Assembly (NCBI GenBank): GCA_964036155.1
Contig: OZ038422.1
Coordinates: 76,221,201-76,285,200 of the forward strand
Reading direction: 5' to 3'
DNA from: Diploscapter coronatus
Taxonomy: Eukaryota > Nematoda > Chromadorea > Rhabditida > Rhabditidae
Length of the DNA: 64,000 nucleotides
Shown: positions 61,675 through 64,000 of the stretch, in pieces
Layout of the letters: the number at the start of each line of letters is the position of its first letter
Numbering within the stretch: position 1 is the first letter of the stretch
Position numbers and translations under genes: made by a program
The notes under the pieces: generated by a model
Told to the model about the DNA's origin: nothing
Databases searched by the model: none
Seen by the model: only the letters and a program-made list of their open reading frames with translations

Positions 61675-64000
61675 ATGATCGCTTCTCTGTCCGTTCCTGA
61701 TTTGGCTAAAAATCCGGAAAATTCCGACAATCATCAAAATGTTTATCCTAAAAATAATCAACTCTCTAATTATAAAGATGACTCCTCTAAATTCGAAAAC
61801 ATCGAACTCCAAGATTCCACCTCCAAGACTATTATTATTTCTAAGAGCGCAATATCTATTGATCCCGAGAAACACGCGAAAAACTCTGCAAACCCTGAAA
61901 ATGTACCTTTCATTTCAGTATGTAAACGGACCCGCTGGCTGTTCATATCTCTAGCAATGATATTGATACTTTCAATCATTTCTTCTGTCATATTTTATCT
62001 GGTGCAGGCGGGACGGCACGATATTCAACCAGACCCAGTTGAATTGACTTTACAAGTCGGTCATTCTAAGTCGGTTCAGTTTACTATAACGTGAGTATTT
62101 AATTTTCCAACATTTATGACTTCCTGCAATATCGCGTAATTTTATGGACGGAGCCTGTTCTTTTTTCCTTATCTAGAAGAGGAGTTACTTTTTCTTTCTT
62201 TTTTTTTCGAAAGTAATGCATTCTTTCTCCCCTTTCAACAGAGACAGAAAAAGAAAAGAAAGACTACGTCCACTAATGTATGCGACATTGCAAAGCCTCG
62301 TTTTTGATTGGAGCTTAGATAAAATTGATTTCAGACAGCAAATAACATATCCGATAAGGCTATATTTCAATGAGACCGACTACCTCGGAGTTCCACCATA
62401 TTTGGAAATCAAGCCCGGCACAAGAAAAGGCTCCATAAATGTCACAGGGTTGGCGATTGTGAATTTGGCGTTTCTGGAAGTTGCGAATTGCACGTCGATG
62501 GATCCGAAATACAACAGTTGCCTGTTGAAGTAGGCTTTAATATTATTATTTTATGAAAAAAATGATTTATTGAAAATGAATCAGATCTTTATTATTATCA
62601 TCAACATTCTGGATATCGTTTAAAACAAAATAAATGACCCTTAAGAATTAATTGCAATAGCTCACTGATCATTATTGAAGTTATTCTTATTTGTCTATCA
62701 TCTGAAAATCGAATTTCAATTTGAGTAAAAGAAAATAGTGTCACAGGACATCTGCCCTAAATAAATAATTTAAAATAATATTAGAAACGCGAATTTGAAC
62801 AACTAACAAAATTTAGCGTCTCCGATGCCTTTGTGCGTATTCAAGTGATCGAATCCTACGTCATCGAATATCTCGTGTTCATCGTTGGCTGGGCGTACTT
62901 CTTCGCTTGGAGCATTTCGTTCTATCCTCAGATATTTTTGAACGCTAAACGGAAAAGGTGAATTTATTTTATTCAGATTTTATTTAAAAATTAAAAATAT
63001 ATTAGTTTTAATATTCTTCTTCTAATTTTTTGTTAAATTTATAAGATTTAGCGTCATCGGCCTAAACTTCGATTTTCTGTGCCTGAATGTGATCGGATTT
63101 TCGGCATACACCCTCTACAATTGTCTGATGTACTTCAGCACGAGGATTCAGGTAAATTAACTTTAAAAATCTTAAAAATATGCTAGTTTCAGGATGCCTA
63201 CGAAATCGAAAATCCCCGATCGCCGATTCCAGTCCTTCTAAATGACGTAGTTTTCGCTTGCCATGCTCTAGCTGCCTCTGTCTTTACCGTTTTCCAATGT
63301 TTCGTCTACGAGCGAGAAAATCAGCGGGTATAATTTAGATTTAAACTCGAATAAAAATATTCATTCTCGAATAATATTAGAAAGTCGAGACAAAAATACG
63401 ATGATGTCAAAATTATAGGATATACTAAAAAATACAAATTCGTCTTTAAGGTCTCATTAGGATGCGGATTTCTTTCATCAGGTCTTCTACTATTCGGGTT
63501 TGGTGCCGGTGCCTTGGCTCTACTCAGAACGATCACAGTCTTGGAATTCATCACGAGTCTTTCAATGATAAAAATGGTCGTCACCATGTGCAAATATTTT
63601 CCACAGGTAGAAGATTTAACTTCAACAAACTTTCGAAGCTTCCTTGAAGTTTTAATGGATTTTTTCTTAGGTTAATATCTGAAATAATATGGAAAGTTCG
63701 ATTAAAGATGTTAAGGTTTATGAAAATACTTTTAGAACTATTTGAAGTCGCTTAAAATTTAGCGTCTGGGAAGATTTGTAACAGAGTTCCTCTGCATTTC
63801 CGTAAATTTTTTTACGAATCGCTTCAGACCCTAAAATATTCTACGAGTTTTCAAAAATGCAATTTCAGGCCTACTTTAACTACCGCCGTAAGTCCACAGT
63901 CGGGTGGTCGATCGGGAATGTTTTGCTCGATTTCACCGGGGGCACTTTGGACATTCTCCAGATGATTTTGCAAGCCAGCAACGTCAACAATTGGTCCGCG
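61675..64000 (+). CDS. ctns-1: Cystinosin, lysosomal cystine/H+ symporter (3' end cut by window)
   Basis: Seven-helix PQ-loop transporter that exports cystine from lysosomes. Exons 61675-62090, 62242-62529, 62817-62957, 63052-63151, 63193-63327, about 63385-63606 and 63869 onwards. The luminal domain has N-glycosylation sequons (NETD, NVTG, NCTS) and [20 protein letters not shown]. The first PQ loop reads [20 protein letters not shown]; then [20 protein letters not shown] and the second PQ loop [20 protein letters not shown], followed by [19 protein letters not shown], all diagnostic. Unusually, about 80 polar residues and a hydrophobic segment ([20 protein letters not shown]) precede the luminal domain, where others have a plain signal peptide. 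The acceptor near 63380-63384 is uncertain. The C-terminal lysosomal sorting tail lies outside the window. Confidence 0.93.

Overview
This is a eukaryotic window, almost certainly from a nematode. Genes are split by many short introns (42-50 nt at the smallest) ending in the worm-type TTTTCAG acceptor. Several start codons sit directly behind such an acceptor, as expected for spliced-leader addition. There is a cuticle collagen with the nematode N-terminal domain, a nematode-type chemoreceptor, and base composition is AT-rich. Species cannot be fixed from the sequence alone. I resolved 16 protein genes, one chemoreceptor pseudogene fragment and six dispersed inverted-repeat (MITE-like) sequences or families. 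I saw no rRNA, tRNA or CRISPR.

Layout: 2-1183 (+) is the 3' end of an unassigned coiled-coil gene. 1829-15256 (-) is agrin, about 39 exons: signal peptide, NtA, nine Kazal/follistatin modules, two laminin-EGF modules, three LamG domains. Inside its 2-kb intron, on the opposite strand (3767-5232), lies a small neuropeptide precursor predicted to release one amidated RF peptide. 15910-20219 (-) is PIGG, a GPI-anchor ethanolamine-phosphate transferase. 20812-21969 (+) is a secreted protein of unknown function with GATA-type sites upstream. 22211-24447 (-) is CstF-50. 24819-27121 (+) is a B3GAT-type glucuronosyltransferase, followed closely by 27487-29697 (+) YJU2B/CCDC130, an operon-like pair. 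29909-31593 (-) DIMT1 and 31826-35103 (+) PINK1 share a short divergent promoter, and PINK1 is followed 220 bp later by 35324-39450 (+) BRAP, a second operon-like pair. 40109-40247 is a decayed chemoreceptor exon and 40580-43517 (+) its intact relative. 44827-49419 (+) is a type I membrane protein of unknown family. 50316-53160 (+) is a cuticle collagen with an unusual C-terminal tail. 53436-54939 (-) is a TIP30/HTATIP2-like protein. 55546-59831 (-) is VPS35L. 61675-64000 (+) is cystinosin, cut by the window edge.

Most genes are unrelated housekeeping genes lying side by side. Agrin, the glucuronosyltransferase (heparan/chondroitin linker synthesis) and the collagen all serve extracellular matrix; VPS35L and cystinosin serve the endolysosomal system; PIGG serves GPI anchors. 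I infer no pathway-level clustering.

The most interesting points are the nested neuropeptide gene, an 11-bp GT...AG interruption plus a phase mismatch in one LamG exon of agrin, at least four GC-AG introns in two neighbouring genes, a phase-compatible 33-nt candidate cassette exon in agrin, the palindromic hairpin elements, and a recurring TACCATTTTGGTA-like motif in many introns. Exon borders were placed by eye from splice consensus, reading phase and family resemblance; all family names rest on my recognition of motifs, not on a search.
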